Positions 44,561 to 54,332 of a DNA stretch of 64,000 nucleotides are shown in pieces. The position numbers and the translations under genes were made by a program. Positions within the stretch are counted from its first letter, which is position 1. Each line of letters opens with the position of its first letter. The notes under the pieces were generated by a model. The model was not told the DNA's origin, made no database searches, and saw only the letters and a program-made list of their open reading frames with translations. The DNA comes from Nocardia sp. NBC_01730 (GTDB lineage: Bacteria > Actinomycetota > Actinomycetes > Mycobacteriales > Mycobacteriaceae), in the NCBI RefSeq assembly GCF_035920445.1, contig NZ_CP109162.1, forward strand, positions 4,402,001 through 4,466,000, in the 5' to 3' direction.

Positions 44561-46708
44561 CTACCTGCGGTTTTGTGATCTAGATCGAAGCCGGGACACG
44601 ACGATCGCGAGAACCTCGGCGCCGTACTGATCGAGCTTCTTCGCACCGATGCCCGGAATCGCGGCCAGCGCGGCGTCATCGGCGGGTAGTTGTTCGGCGA
44701 TCGCGGTGAGCGTGGTGTCGGTGAACACCACGAACTCACGCACCCGCAACGCTTCCGCCTTCTCCGCACGCCACTCCTGCAGTGCGACAAGCAGTTCGGC
44801 GTCCAGCTCCGCCGGGCAGCGGCGGCAGCGGCCGAGCATGGTCGCGTAGGTGCCGATCAGCGGTTTGGCGCATACGCGACAGGTCGGGCGGATGCCGTTC
44901 GACGTGGTGACCGGCGCCGCGACGCGTGAGGCGGGCGAGTCGTCGGGAACAAGGCCGTTGAGGAACCGCGAACGCCGCCGGGTGCGCCTGCCGCCCTCGT
45001 TCCTCGCCAGTGCCCAGGACAGCCGCAGATGCTCACGGGCCCTGGTGACGCCGACATAGAGCAGGCGCCGCTCCTCCTCCAGCGCTCCCTCGTCGGCGAC
45101 CGAGCCGTCGTCCGCGAGGACGTGCGCGATCGGCAGGGTGCCGTCGGACAGGCCGACGAGGAACACCGCGTCCCACTCCAAGCCCTTGGCGGCGTGCAAC
45201 GAGGCCAGCGTGACACCCTGCACCGTAGGTGCGTGCCTGGCCTCTGCGCGGGCGGCGAGTTCGCGCAGCAGCCCGGTCAGATCGAGCCGGTCGTCGTGGC
45301 CGACCAACTCCTCGGTCAGGCGCACCAGGGCAACCAGCGAGGACCAGCGTTCCCGCGCCTGGGCGCCCGCGGGCTCGGTGGCGGTGAGGCCGAGCGGGGC
45401 CAGTACCGCCCGCACCAGCGAGACCAGAGCGGTGCCGCTGCGCGCCTGGTCCGGCAGATCGTCGCGGGCCGTGGCCTGCCGCAACGCCTGCACAGCCTGC
45501 CTGACCTCGGCACGTGCGAAGAAACCCTCGCCGCCGCGCACCTGGTATGGGATGCCGCGTTCGGTGAGCGCCTGCTCGTAGCCCTCCGATTGGGCGTTGA
45601 TGCGATACAGCACGGCGATCTCCGCGGCGGGCGTGCCGCCGTCGATCAACCGCTCGATCGCCTTCGCCGCCGCGGCGGCCTCGGCGGGACCGTCGTCGTA
45701 CTCGGCGAACGTCGGCTCCGGTCCGTCGGCTCGGCGGCCGATCAGCTGCAGCCTGGTGCCCGCGATGCGGCCGCGCGCCACTCCGATCACGCGATTGGCC
45801 AGTGACACCACCTGCGGGGTCGAGCGATAGTCGCGTTCCAGCCGGACCACGGTGGCCTCGGGGAAGCGGCGGGAGAAATCGAGCAGATAGTGGGGAGTGG
45901 CGCCGGTGAACGAATAGATGGTCTGGTTGGCATCGCCGACCACGGTGAGATCGTCGCGGTCACCGAGCCAAGCGTCGAGCACTCGCTGCTGCAGCGGCGT
46001 AACGTCCTGGTACTCGTCGACCACGAAACTGCGGTAGCGGCCGCGGAATTCGTCGGCAACGGCCGGATAGTCCTCCAGCGCGGCGGCGGTGTGCAACAGC
46101 AGATCGTCGAAATCGAGCAGCAGCCCGTCCGGCGTCGCCTTGAGCTTCTCGTAGCCCGCGTAGACGTCGGCCACTCGCATCGCGTCGTACGGAGTTTCGC
46201 GGCGGCGCTTGGCGACCGCGGCCGCGTAGTCCTCCGGCGCGATGAGCGAGCCCTTCGCCCATTCGATTTCGCTCAGCAGGTCGCGGACGCTGTCGGTGCC
46301 GCTGGAGAGACCAGCCAGGTTCGCCGCCTGCGCGACGATCGGGAACTTGCCGTCGATCAGCCGCCACGGCACGTCGCCGACGATCTGCGGCCAGAAGTAT
46401 TTGAGCTGCCGCAGCGCGGCCGCGTGGAAGGTCCGCGCCTGCACCTGAGTCGCGTCGCCACCCAGACCGAGCGCGCGCAGGCGACCGCGCAACTCCCCCG
46501 CCGCGCGCGCGGTGAAGGTCACCGCGAGCACCTGGTCGGCCTTGACATGCCCTTCCGACACCAGATGGGCGATGCGGTGGGTGATGGTCCTGGTCTTGCC
46601 CGTGCCCGCGCCGGCGAGCACGCACACCGGACCGCGCGGCGCGCGCACGGCGGCGGCCTGCTCGGGATCGAGGTCGGCGAGGTCGGGTGCGGGCACGCGG
46701 TCCATCAT
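44561..46708 (-). CDS. uvrD2: ATP-dependent DNA helicase UvrD2
   Basis: 715 residues, SF1A helicase. Walker A in [19 protein letters not shown] near 33, Q-motif upstream, motif [15 protein letters not shown] near 230, motif [18 protein letters not shown], motif [13 protein letters not shown] and motif [15 protein letters not shown]. The C-terminal zinc tetrad (CRVCAKPL and CRRCPAEL) and HRDC domain ([14 protein letters not shown]) define UvrD2. It unwinds DNA 3'-5' in replication and repair. ATG 46708 is picked over a GTG six codons earlier. The end is adjacent to the whiB7 promoter. Confidence 0.93.
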   Translation of the reverse strand: MMDRVPAPDLADLDPEQAAAVRAPRGPVCVLAGAGTGKTRTITHRIAHLVSEGHVKADQVLAVTFTARAAGELRGRLRALGLGGDATQVQARTFHAAALRQLKYFWPQIVGDVPWRLIDGKFPIVAQAANLAGLSSGTDSVRDLLSEIEWAKGSLIAPEDYAAAVAKRRRETPYDAMRVADVYAGYEKLKATPDGLLLDFDDLLLHTAAALEDYPAVADEFRGRYRSFVVDEYQDVTPLQQRVLDAWLGDRDDLTVVGDANQTIYSFTGATPHYLLDFSRRFPEATVVRLERDYRSTPQVVSLANRVIGVARGRIAGTRLQLIGRRADGPEPTFAEYDDGPAEAAAAAKAIERLIDGGTPAAEIAVLYRINAQSEGYEQALTERGIPYQVRGGEGFFARAEVRQAVQALRQATARDDLPDQARSGTALVSLVRAVLAPLGLTATEPAGAQARERWSSLVALVRLTEELVGHDDRLDLTGLLRELAARAEARHAPTVQGVTLASLHAAKGLEWDAVFLVGLSDGTLPIAHVLADDGSVADEGALEEERRLLYVGVTRAREHLRLSWALARNEGGRRTRRRSRFLNGLVPDDSPASRVAAPVTTSNGIRPTCRVCAKPLIGTYATMLGRCRRCPAELDAELLVALQEWRAEKAEALRVREFVVFTDTTLTAIAEQLPADDAALAAIPGIGAKKLDQYGAEVLAIVVSRLRSRSQNRR

Positions 46709-46810
46709 GACAGCGCCCACCGACACACGCCGTGCCGCCGTGGCGAGCGGCCTGCTGCCTGCTCCCTACGCCGGACCGTGGCCTTGCGCGCTCGCTCAGC
46801 GGCGGTCGGT

Positions 46811-47287
46811 TCAGCGCGCGCCGCGGTCGCGCAGCAACCGCAGCGCATCGGAGAATGCGCCGCCGTTCGGGCCGAGCGGGCCGAAGAATTCCTGATCGCA
46901 GGACTCGACTGCGACTATCGCCCGATTCACCAGGACCGCACCGGCTTCGGTGGGAACCAGCGCTTTCGCCCGACGATCGCCCGGATGGTCGCGGCGCTCG
47001 ATCAGGCCCTTCTGTTCGAGTGTGCGCAACACCTGGGAAGTCATCATCGGGTCGGTGGCGGCGTGCGCGGCAAGGTCACGCTGCCGCACCGGATCGTCGC
47101 GCCGGTCCGCGAGGTAGGTCAGCGAGGCGAGCAGCACGAACTGCACGTGCGTCAGGTCGAACGGGGCCAGCGCCGCCCGCTGCGCGGCCTGCCACCGGTT
47201 GGTCACCTGCCACAGCAACAGGCCGGGACTCTCGTCGGCCTCGCGAAATCTGCTGCGCAGTCCGGCATCCAGCGCTTCCTCGTGCAT
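46811..47287 (-). CDS. MarR-family regulator
   Basis: 158 residues. Winged helix: PFDLTHVQFVLLASLTYLAD, then LAAHAATDPMMTSQVLRTLE as the recognition helix, then the wing HPGDRRAKALVPTE. One Cys (VESCDQEF) near the C-terminus. It starts 9 bp after the EVE-domain gene stop and shares its operon. A 22-bp perfect palindrome at the operon start is the likely autoregulatory site. Confidence 0.88.
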   Translation of the reverse strand: MHEEALDAGLRSRFREADESPGLLLWQVTNRWQAAQRAALAPFDLTHVQFVLLASLTYLADRRDDPVRQRDLAAHAATDPMMTSQVLRTLEQKGLIERRDHPGDRRAKALVPTEAGAVLVNRAIVAVESCDQEFFGPLGPNGGAFSDALRLLRDRGAR

Positions 47288-47296
47288 CGGCCTCCC

Positions 47297-47719
47297 TCAC
47301 TCGTCCCGCATCGCCCGCTCGATCACCGCGTAGTCGTGCGCGCTGAGTTCTACCAGGCCGCGACGCAGCACCATGCCCCAGTTCGGCACGCTGGTGAGGT
47401 CCAGATCCGCGCGCAGCGCCTCGATCGGGATCTCCCGTGCCCCGGCGCGATAGCTGACCGACCGACGCCACGGCTGGAAGCAGCCGTTGTCCTGCGGGTC
47501 GGCCTGCCATACCGGCCGGTCGTCGACAGTGCCGATCGCGGTGAACGAGCGCACCGGCGCACCTGCCCGCATGCCTTCGCGCGGCGAGTAGTAGACCAGT
47601 CCGTCGCCGGGACGCATCCGCTCCACCGCCGAGCGTTTGCCGTGGTTGGCCTGCGCGATGCCGAGCCGCACACCGCGCAAGACGTGTTCGCGGGACACGA
47701 CACCCAACCAGTACCTCAC
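47297..47719 (-). CDS. EVE-domain protein
   Basis: 140 residues of the EVE (PUA-like) fold: YWLGVVSREHVLRGVRLG at the start, QANHGKRSAVERMRPGDGLV near 25, YYSPREGM, and VSYRAGAREIPIEAL near 88. EVE domains bind modified bases in nucleic acids or nucleotides. The GTG start overlaps the stop of a 27-codon ORF upstream. It precedes the MarR gene, so expression is probably induced by a MarR ligand. Confidence 0.85.
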   Translation of the reverse strand: MRYWLGVVSREHVLRGVRLGIAQANHGKRSAVERMRPGDGLVYYSPREGMRAGAPVRSFTAIGTVDDRPVWQADPQDNGCFQPWRRSVSYRAGAREIPIEALRADLDLTSVPNWGMVLRRGLVELSAHDYAVIERAMRDE

Positions 47720-47799
47720 GCCACCACCCCCTCGGCGACCAGTGCGTCGAGGTCGGGCGGCGCGGTCGAGGTGGTGCGCGCGGTGGCGATGATCGTCAT
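47716..47799 (-). CDS. Leader mini-ORF (27 codons), probably leaderless
   Basis: ATG at 47799 reads MTIIATARTTSTAPP and ends AEGVVA. Its TGA overlaps the EVE GTG (GTGA). There is no ribosome site, and the 22-bp palindrome lies only 3 bp upstream, so the transcript probably begins at or near the ATG. It likely couples translation to the EVE gene. Confidence 0.5.
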   Translation of the reverse strand: MTIIATARTTSTAPPDLDALVAEGVVA

Positions 47800-47802
47800 A
47801 AA

Positions 47803-47824
47803 TTTAGTATGCGCGCATACTAAA
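47803..47824. promoter_or_regulatory. 22-bp perfect palindrome, probable MarR operator
   Basis: TTTAGTAT, GCGCGC and ATACTAAA in a row form a perfect palindrome centred between the mini-ORF start (47799, minus) and mycoredoxin (47890, plus). Its length and position fit a MarR dimer site overlapping the -10 region. It could also affect the mycoredoxin promoter. Confidence 0.75.
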
Positions 47825-47889
47825 ATTGCCGCAAGCAGAGAGAAAGTTCGAGTTGGAACAGTGAGCGGTCGTCCAACGTTGCACGGTGC

Positions 47890-48147
47890 GTGACTGACGC
47901 GAACCATGACCTGACGATGTACTCGACCACCTGGTGCGGCTACTGCCGCAGGCTGAAGAAGCAGCTGGACGAGGCCGGTATCAGCTATGTCGAGATCGAT
48001 ATCGAGCAAGATCCGGCGTCGGCCGAGTTCGTCGGCAGCGTCAACGGCGGCAACCATGTGGTGCCCACGGTGAAGTTCACCGACGGTTCCACCGCGACGA
48101 ACCCGTCGCTGGCGACCGTCAAGCAGACGCTCGCCACGCTGTCCTGA
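47890..48147 (+). CDS. mrx1: Mycoredoxin-1
   Basis: 85 residues of the glutaredoxin fold. The active site is STTWCGYCRRLKKQLDEAG, with CxxC at residues 16-19; VVPTVKF and SLATVKQTL follow. It reduces mycothiol mixed disulphides in the cytosol of actinobacteria. It starts at GTG 47890 with no clear ribosome site. It corresponds to Rv3198A in the M. tuberculosis order. The MarR/EVE operon is divergent, sharing the promoter region. Confidence 0.9.
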   Translation: MTDANHDLTMYSTTWCGYCRRLKKQLDEAGISYVEIDIEQDPASAEFVGSVNGGNHVVPTVKFTDGSTATNPSLATVKQTLATLS

Positions 48148-48183
48148 TCATCCCGCGCGGACCCGAACAGCCCGTGCGAGGGC

Positions 48184-49089
48184 TCAGTCGATCGCTGCCC
48201 AGGATTCGACGATGGTGCGCGCGATGGAGATCGAGCCCGGCAGCAGCAGCCGCTGGCCTTCGCCCCGCGCCGACCAGTCCCCCACCGCCAGGGCTTCGCG
48301 CACCTCGGCGCGGGTGAACCAGTGCGCCTCGGCGATCTCCCCGTCGGAGAAGGCCAGCGGCTGATCGGGATCGGCGACCGCGGCGAAGCCGACCATCAGC
48401 GACCGCGGGAACGGCCACGGCTGGCTGCCCAGGTAGCTGATCTCGCGCACGTCGAGGCCGACTTCCTCGCGCATCTCCCGCTCGACGCAGCGTTCCAGCG
48501 ACTCGCCCGCCTCGACGAACCCGGCGAGCAGCGAGAACAGCGACTTCGGCCAGCTGTGCTGCCGGGCGAGTAGCACCCGCTCGCCGCCGTCGTGGATCAG
48601 GCAGATCACCGCGGGATCGATGCGCGGGAACTCCTCGTAGCCGCCCTCGGTGATCCGCGACCATCCGGCCTTGGACGAGGCCGTCAGCGCGCCGTCCGCG
48701 CCGTTGAACCCAGCCTTGTCATGCCAGTTCAGCAGTGCGATCGCAGTGGAGAGCAACCCGGCGGTACGGTCGTCGATACTGCCGCCCGCCAGCGCGCGCA
48801 GATCGGTCAGCGTGCCCTCGAGCTCCGGATCGCGCACCGCCCACAGGTGAATGCCGTCCTCGACACCCAGGAACACCGCGGTGGGGCTTGGCTCGGCGGA
48901 CAGCTCGACAGCCGTTTCCATGACCAAGGCGCCGTTGTCGAAGCGCACCTGCCCGCGCCGGTTGACCCGCAGCAATCTCGCCTGGCCCCAGCCTTCCTTC
49001 AGAGCCTGGGCGTCGCCCCGGATCTCCTCGGCCCGGTCGATCACGGAACGGGACAGCAAAGGAACACCATTGAGTTGAAATGCCGGCAC
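48184..49089 (-). CDS. nudC: NADH pyrophosphatase (NudC type)
   Basis: 301 residues, Nudix hydrolase. The Nudix box starts GFVEAGESLERC near 190 and ends REEVGLDV; SQPWPFPRSLMVGF after it is the NudC-specific motif. The zinc ribbon of E. coli NudC, normally two Cys pairs near 100-120, is absent: that stretch reads NWHDKAGFNGADGALTASSK. It hydrolyses NAD(H) and may remove NAD caps from RNA. The GTG start (VPAFQLNGVPLL) overlaps no gene. Confidence 0.88.
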   Translation of the reverse strand: MPAFQLNGVPLLSRSVIDRAEEIRGDAQALKEGWGQARLLRVNRRGQVRFDNGALVMETAVELSAEPSPTAVFLGVEDGIHLWAVRDPELEGTLTDLRALAGGSIDDRTAGLLSTAIALLNWHDKAGFNGADGALTASSKAGWSRITEGGYEEFPRIDPAVICLIHDGGERVLLARQHSWPKSLFSLLAGFVEAGESLERCVEREMREEVGLDVREISYLGSQPWPFPRSLMVGFAAVADPDQPLAFSDGEIAEAHWFTRAEVREALAVGDWSARGEGQRLLLPGSISIARTIVESWAAID

Positions 49090-49135
49090 GCTTCGAGACT
49101 ATCGCGCCCGAGTTACCGGCCCGCTCGCGCCGCTG

Positions 49136-50200
49136 TCACTTGCCCACCCTGCGGATGTACAACAGTTTGTCGCCCGCCTCGATCGCATCGACCTCGGGCT
49201 CGCCGACACGCACCAACACCCCGTCGCGCACCACCCCGAGCACGATGTCGCTGAGATGCCGTGGCGAGCCGCCGATCTCGGACGGCTCCACCTCGCGTTC
49301 GGCGACCGCGAAGCCGTGCTCGGGCGTGAGCAGGTCCTCCATCACCTCCACCACGGTCGGCGTGGTCGTCGCGATCCCGAGCAACCGGCCCGCGGTCTCG
49401 GAGGACACCACCACCGAGTCGGCGCCGGACTGCCGCACCAGGTGGGTGTTCTCCGCCTCCCGGATCGCGACCACGATCTTGGCGGCCTTGTTCAGCTCGC
49501 GGGCGGTCAGCGTGACCAGCACGGCGGTGTCGTCGCGGTTGGTGGCGACCACGACCGCGGCGGCGTTCTGCACACCGGCCAGCCGCTGCACGTCGGACTG
49601 GGTGGCCGACCCGTGCACTGTGACCAGTCCGGCGTTCGCGGCCGCCTCCAACACGACGACGTCGGTGTCGACCACGACGACATCGGCGGGATGCACACCG
49701 TCACCGAGCATGGCGTCGATCGCGGTCCGTCCTTTGGTGCCGTATCCGACGACCACGGTGTGATTGCGCACGCTGTGCCTCCATCGCTGAATCTTGAAAG
49801 CCTGCCGGGAACGCTCCGTCAGCACGCCGAGCGTGGTTCCGACGAGCACGATGAGGAACAGGATGCGCAGCGGGGTGATGATGACGATGTTCACCAGCCG
49901 TGCTTCGGCCGTCACCGGGGCGATATCGCCGTACCCGGTGGTCGACAGCGACACTGTCGCGTAGTAGATCGCGTCCAGGAACGACAGTTCGTCGCCCGAG
50001 TTGTCGTGGTATCCGTGGCGACCGAGATACACCACCAGCGCGGCCAGAAACAGCAGACTGACCGCGAACAGCACCCGCCGGGTCAGCGAAATCCATGGAC
50101 TGGTCCGGACTTCCGGGATGCGCAGTACGCCGACCAAAGCGAAGTGCGGGCGGCTCGACAGCTCGAGGCCGCGTGATCGGTCACCGAACACCTGACCCAC
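49136..50200 (-). CDS. Potassium channel with RCK (TrkA-N) domain
   Basis: 354 residues. Helix 1 (VLFAVSLLFLAALVVYLG) near 42, pore filter TTGYGDIAPVTAEARL near 90, helix 2 after it, then a Rossmann RCK domain (VVVGYGTKGRTAIDAML near 155, VVVVDTDV) and TrkA-C. A two-helix K+ channel gated from the cytosol, homologous to Rv3200c. It starts at GTG 50200. Confidence 0.9.
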   Translation of the reverse strand: MGQVFGDRSRGLELSSRPHFALVGVLRIPEVRTSPWISLTRRVLFAVSLLFLAALVVYLGRHGYHDNSGDELSFLDAIYYATVSLSTTGYGDIAPVTAEARLVNIVIITPLRILFLIVLVGTTLGVLTERSRQAFKIQRWRHSVRNHTVVVGYGTKGRTAIDAMLGDGVHPADVVVVDTDVVVLEAAANAGLVTVHGSATQSDVQRLAGVQNAAAVVVATNRDDTAVLVTLTARELNKAAKIVVAIREAENTHLVRQSGADSVVVSSETAGRLLGIATTTPTVVEVMEDLLTPEHGFAVAEREVEPSEIGGSPRHLSDIVLGVVRDGVLVRVGEPEVDAIEAGDKLLYIRRVGK

Positions 50201-50292
50201 CCGTCTTATCGTTGCTCGTGTCGGTCATGCACTCCTCGTCCCTCCGGCGCAGTGTCTATTTTTGCAGCGCCCGCGGCACTGCGTGTTCGCGG

Positions 50293-50330
50293 GCTGTGTT
50301 TTCGGCCGCGCGGGCGCGGCGGTGTTCGCG
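50293..50330. repeat. Dispersed element, copy 3 (5' part only)
   Basis: GCTGTGTTTTCGGCCGCG and the following GC-rich hairpin match the first 37 bases of the element at 42877, with about four differences. The long inverted-repeat part is missing. It lies just past the AdnB stop. Confidence 0.7.
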
Positions 50331-50337
50331 CGGCAGA

Positions 50338-53300
50338 TCAAACAGCACCCACGCTCCTGATCAGCTCGGCCAGTTCGCCCGGACCAGCCAGCGTCGCGGG
50401 CGCGATGGTGCGCCCGGTGCGCACATAGTGGAACGCGGCCCCGATCCGGTGCAGCATCTCCTGCTCGGACCGGCCCTCCTGCGCGGCCATCAGCCGGGCC
50501 CAGGCCAGGCGGTAGACGGCCAGCTGCATGGCGACCGCGGGTTCCTCGGCGGCGGTCGGCTCGGCGCCGGTCTTCCAGTCGACCACGACCCAGCCGCCGC
50601 CCGGTTCGGCGAACACCGCGTCCATCCGCCCTCGGATCACGGTTCCCGCGATCGAGGTCTCGAACGGGACCTCGACCTCGATCGGGCTGCGGTTCGCCCA
50701 TGGCGAATTGAGGAACGTGTCCTGCATCGCGGTCAGCTCGGCATCCAGGCCCGCGTCGGCCGCGCCGCCGTCGGCCGCGCCGGGCAGTTCGTCCAGGCCC
50801 AGCAGATGGGTGGCGCCGAACCACCGCTGCACCCAGGCATGGAACGCGGTGCCGCGGCGAGCCAGCGGATTCGGCGGATAAGGCAGCGGACGGCGAAGGC
50901 GCGCGGCGAGTTTCGCCGGGTCGGCGCGCAGTTCGACCAGTGCCGTCGCCGCGATCTGGCCGGGAAGCTCGACCGCTTCGGCGGCGGCAGCGGCCGCCTG
51001 GTGTTCGGCGAGCAGAGCGTCGACGTCGGCGGCCCAGCCCTCGGGATCGTCCGGGTCCTCGGGCGGGTGCGTGAAGCGTGGGTCGAACGCGTGATCGTCG
51101 GCCGACAGGTATTCCTCGACCGGATCCGGCGGCACAGCCTCGCCGTAGCCGAGCTCGAGATCCGCGTACGGGTCGATGTATTCCCTTGTGGCGGAGTCGA
51201 AATCGGGATCGTCCGCGAACTCTTCCATCAGGTCCGGGGGGAGCTCGTCGTCGGGCGGGTAGTACTCGGGGTCGCCGATGCGACCGTGATCGTCCTGGTC
51301 TGCCGTTACGTCGTCAGTGGTCGACGTCGGGATCGGGTCGAAAGCGAGGGTGAGCTCCTCGGCGCGGCGGGCCGCGGCGGTGCTGTGCGCATCCGGTTCG
51401 TGTGCCGTGGCTTGCGTCACGGAGGCCGGGCGGGCCCGAAGCTCGGCAAGGGCAGTGCGGACCAGCGCGGCGCCCTGCTCGATGGGGTCGCGCCGGACGC
51501 CGAGCGGATCGCGTGGCCAGTGCGCGGTGGCCGGGTTGTCGGTGAAGGGGTTGACCGCGTCGGCAGCGGGCGGGTCGTCCCAGCGGTCGATCGCCAGGGC
51601 GCCGTTCGCCGGACTGTCGGGATCTTCGCTCGCGCGCTTCAGCTCCAGTAGAAAGTCCGAAGGCCCCTTGGGCGAGGTTCCGGTTTCGGCCCAGTGGTGG
51701 GCCGAAACGAGAAGGACGCGTTCGGTTCTGGTGAGCGCGACATAGAACAGTCGGCGCTCCTCGTCGATCCGGCGACGCTCCAGCGCCTCCTTATGCGCTT
51801 TGATCGCCCGTTCGAGGTCGGCGCGGTCGTACAGGTCGGTGAGATCGAGAACCGGGACGCCCTCGGCCGCGTCGTCCTGCTTGCGGTCGCCACGCAGCGT
51901 CGTCGGTAGCTCGGCGAGCGCACCGAGCCACGTGCCGGAACCTACTTTCGACGGGAACACACCGTCCACCACATGCGGAACCGCGACGACCGCCCATTCC
52001 AGGCCCTTGGCAGCGTGTACGGTCAGCACCTGCACCCGATCCCGGGCGACCTCCACTTCCCCCGGCTGCAGCCCGTTCTCGACCTCCTCCGCGGCGGCGA
52101 GGAACGCGAGCAACCCACCCAGCGAGGCGCCGCTATCGGCGGCGTATCCGGCAACCACCTCGGCGAACGCGTCCAGATGCTCACGCCCGGCGCCCGTACC
52201 CACCATCGCTCGGCGCGCCTGAGTCTCCACACCCACACCGATGGTGCGTTCGACATCCGCGACCAACTCCGCCAACGATTGCCCGCTACGCTCACGCAGC
52301 GCGGCCAACTCACGCCCCAGCGCTTCGAGTCGGGCGAAGCCGGCCGCCGAATACTGCTCCGCCGGGCCGGGATCGGCGATCGCGTCCGCCAGCCCCGCCT
52401 GTTCCGCGGGTTCGGGAGCCACCTCACGCAGCGCGGCGTCGAGTGCGGCGCTGTCGGCGATCTCGGCCGCGTTCTCCTGTGCGGGGCGCCTGATCGACAA
52501 GTCTCGGGCCCGTCGGGCGAGCGCGGCGACGTCGGCGACGCCGATGCGCCAGCGAGCACCGGTCAGCACGCGCATGGCGGCGCTGCCCGCACCGGGCTCG
52601 GCGACCAAACGCAGGGTTGCGACGATGTCGGCGACCTCCGGCGTGGCCAGCAGACCGCCGAGTCCGACGATCTCCACCGGAAGTCCCTGCTCGCGAAGTG
52701 CTTCCGCGAGCGGCGCGGCATCGGCATTGCGGCGCACCAGCACCGCCGACGTCGGCGGCTCCTGTCCCGCCCTGCGCCGGGCCGACCATTCCGCGGCAAT
52801 CCGCTCGGCCACCCACTCACGTTCCTCGGCAACAGTTCCGGTCAGCGCCAAGGCCACGACACCCGGTCCCGCGTCGGGTTTGGCGCGCAACGCGTCGACG
52901 ATCACGCCGCCCGCCTCGATCGCGATGCGGCGCAATGGTTCCGCGACGAAGTTCGCCAACGTCAGCGCCTCGGGCGGGTTACGCCAGCTGGTCAGCAGCG
53001 GCAGCGTCGGAGCGGGAACACCGGGCGCGCTGGGGAAGTCGGTGGCGAAGCGGGGCAGGTTCGCCGCCGACGCGCCGCGCCAGCCGTAGATCGACTGCAT
53101 CGGGTCGCCGACGGCGGTCACCGCGAGACGCTGTGCATCGAGGAGCCGACCCCGTCTCGACGAACCAGGGATCGGGTCGCCCGCACCGGCACGCAGCGAT
53201 GGCGAGTCCCCCATCGGCGAATCCGGGTGCTTTGCGACGCGCTGCGACGACGGGGCCGTGTACCGGTCGTGGCCGCCGGGGCGGGTGGGCCCGTTCTCGG

Positions 53301-54264
53301 GCATGGACTCCCGCGACGTGGGTCCTGGCTCGGGGTCCGTCACCGACTCGGGGGCTCCGCCGAACAGCGCGGCCAGCAGAACACGCTGGGCATGGCCGGT
53401 GTCCTGGTATTCGTCGAGCAGGACCAGCCGAAAACGGGCACGCTCGACGGCGGCGACTTCAGGATGCTCGGCGGCCAGCCGCGCCGCGAGCGACATCTGC
53501 GCGCCGAAATCCAGCGCGCCGCGGCGGTGCAGCGCATCGGCGAGCTGCTGCACCAGCGGAAGCAGGGCGACCCGTTCGCGCTGCACCTGCAGAATGTTCA
53601 ACAGTGCCTGGCTGGGCCCGCCGCGCTGGCGCGGACCCGCGGGCAGCGTGTGCACCAGCTTCGCCAGCTCGGTGTGCGCCTCAGCCAACTCCTCGGCCTC
53701 CACCAGGTGCTCGGCCAGCTGCCCGGACAACGCGAGCACCGCCTCGGTGACCGACACCGGCGTGCGATCGGTATCCAGGTCACCATCCCAACCGCGGACG
53801 ACTCGGTGAGCCAGCTGCCAGAGCTGGGTCTCGGTGAGCAGCGTCGCGGAGGGTTCCACCGGAAGCAGCAGCCCGTGCTCGGTGAGCAGCCTGCCCGCAT
53901 ACGAGTGATAGGTGCTGATCTCCGGTTCCGCTCCGGCCAGCTGGGCTCGCAACTGTCCGGTCGGGTCGAGTTCGCGCAGCAGCGGCGCACCGGCGAGCCG
54001 GGCGAGTCTGGTGCGGATGCGGGCGGTCAACTGCTGCGCGGCCTTACGCGTGAAGGTCAGCCCGAGCACCTCGTCGGGCAGCACGAGCCGGTTCGCGACC
54101 ATCCACACCACGCGTGCGGCCATCGTCTCGGTCTTGCCCGCGCCCGCGCCCGCGACCACCAGGGTCGGGCCCGGCGGAGCCGCGATCACGGCGGCCTGCT
54201 CATCGGTCGGCGGGGGCAGACCGAGCGCTTCCGCCAGCCGGTGCGGTGTCACCCGGTCGGTCAT
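50338..54264 (-). CDS. adnB: AdnB helicase-nuclease subunit
   Basis: 1308 residues. N-terminal SF1A helicase: Walker A VVAGAGAGKTETMAARVVWM near 45, motif [52 protein letters not shown] and LFYVALTRTERVLLV. C-terminal RecB-like nuclease with VVVDWKTGAEPTAAEEPAV and QLAVYRLAW. AdnAB resects double-strand breaks. About 70 low-complexity residues between motifs II and III (ESVTDPEPGPTSRESMP onward) make it longer than mycobacterial AdnB (about 1,100). ATG 54264 overlaps a mini-ORF stop. Confidence 0.92.
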   Translation of the reverse strand: MTDRVTPHRLAEALGLPPPTDEQAAVIAAPPGPTLVVAGAGAGKTETMAARVVWMVANRLVLPDEVLGLTFTRKAAQQLTARIRTRLARLAGAPLLRELDPTGQLRAQLAGAEPEISTYHSYAGRLLTEHGLLLPVEPSATLLTETQLWQLAHRVVRGWDGDLDTDRTPVSVTEAVLALSGQLAEHLVEAEELAEAHTELAKLVHTLPAGPRQRGGPSQALLNILQVQRERVALLPLVQQLADALHRRGALDFGAQMSLAARLAAEHPEVAAVERARFRLVLLDEYQDTGHAQRVLLAALFGGAPESVTDPEPGPTSRESMPENGPTRPGGHDRYTAPSSQRVAKHPDSPMGDSPSLRAGAGDPIPGSSRRGRLLDAQRLAVTAVGDPMQSIYGWRGASAANLPRFATDFPSAPGVPAPTLPLLTSWRNPPEALTLANFVAEPLRRIAIEAGGVIVDALRAKPDAGPGVVALALTGTVAEEREWVAERIAAEWSARRRAGQEPPTSAVLVRRNADAAPLAEALREQGLPVEIVGLGGLLATPEVADIVATLRLVAEPGAGSAAMRVLTGARWRIGVADVAALARRARDLSIRRPAQENAAEIADSAALDAALREVAPEPAEQAGLADAIADPGPAEQYSAAGFARLEALGRELAALRERSGQSLAELVADVERTIGVGVETQARRAMVGTGAGREHLDAFAEVVAGYAADSGASLGGLLAFLAAAEEVENGLQPGEVEVARDRVQVLTVHAAKGLEWAVVAVPHVVDGVFPSKVGSGTWLGALAELPTTLRGDRKQDDAAEGVPVLDLTDLYDRADLERAIKAHKEALERRRIDEERRLFYVALTRTERVLLVSAHHWAETGTSPKGPSDFLLELKRASEDPDSPANGALAIDRWDDPPAADAVNPFTDNPATAHWPRDPLGVRRDPIEQGAALVRTALAELRARPASVTQATAHEPDAHSTAAARRAEELTLAFDPIPTSTTDDVTADQDDHGRIGDPEYYPPDDELPPDLMEEFADDPDFDSATREYIDPYADLELGYGEAVPPDPVEEYLSADDHAFDPRFTHPPEDPDDPEGWAADVDALLAEHQAAAAAAEAVELPGQIAATALVELRADPAKLAARLRRPLPYPPNPLARRGTAFHAWVQRWFGATHLLGLDELPGAADGGAADAGLDAELTAMQDTFLNSPWANRSPIEVEVPFETSIAGTVIRGRMDAVFAEPGGGWVVVDWKTGAEPTAAEEPAVAMQLAVYRLAWARLMAAQEGRSEQEMLHRIGAAFHYVRTGRTIAPATLAGPGELAELIRSVGAV

Positions 54265-54332
54265 GGCCGCGCCTCGCCGACGATCCGCCGCGCCGGGTCC
54301 GAGTGTGCGGCGCCCACGGTCGGCTCGGTCAT
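54261..54332 (-). CDS. Mini-ORF 2 (23 codons) between adnA and adnB
   Basis: ATG at 54332 reads MTEPTVGAAHSDPARR and ends IVGEARP. Its TGA overlaps the adnB ATG (ATGA), and its ATG overlaps the stop of mini-ORF 1. It is a copy of the MxEPxVGEA module. Its opening codons (MTE) resemble AdnB's (MTD). Confidence 0.5.
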   Translation of the reverse strand: MTEPTVGAAHSDPARRIVGEARP

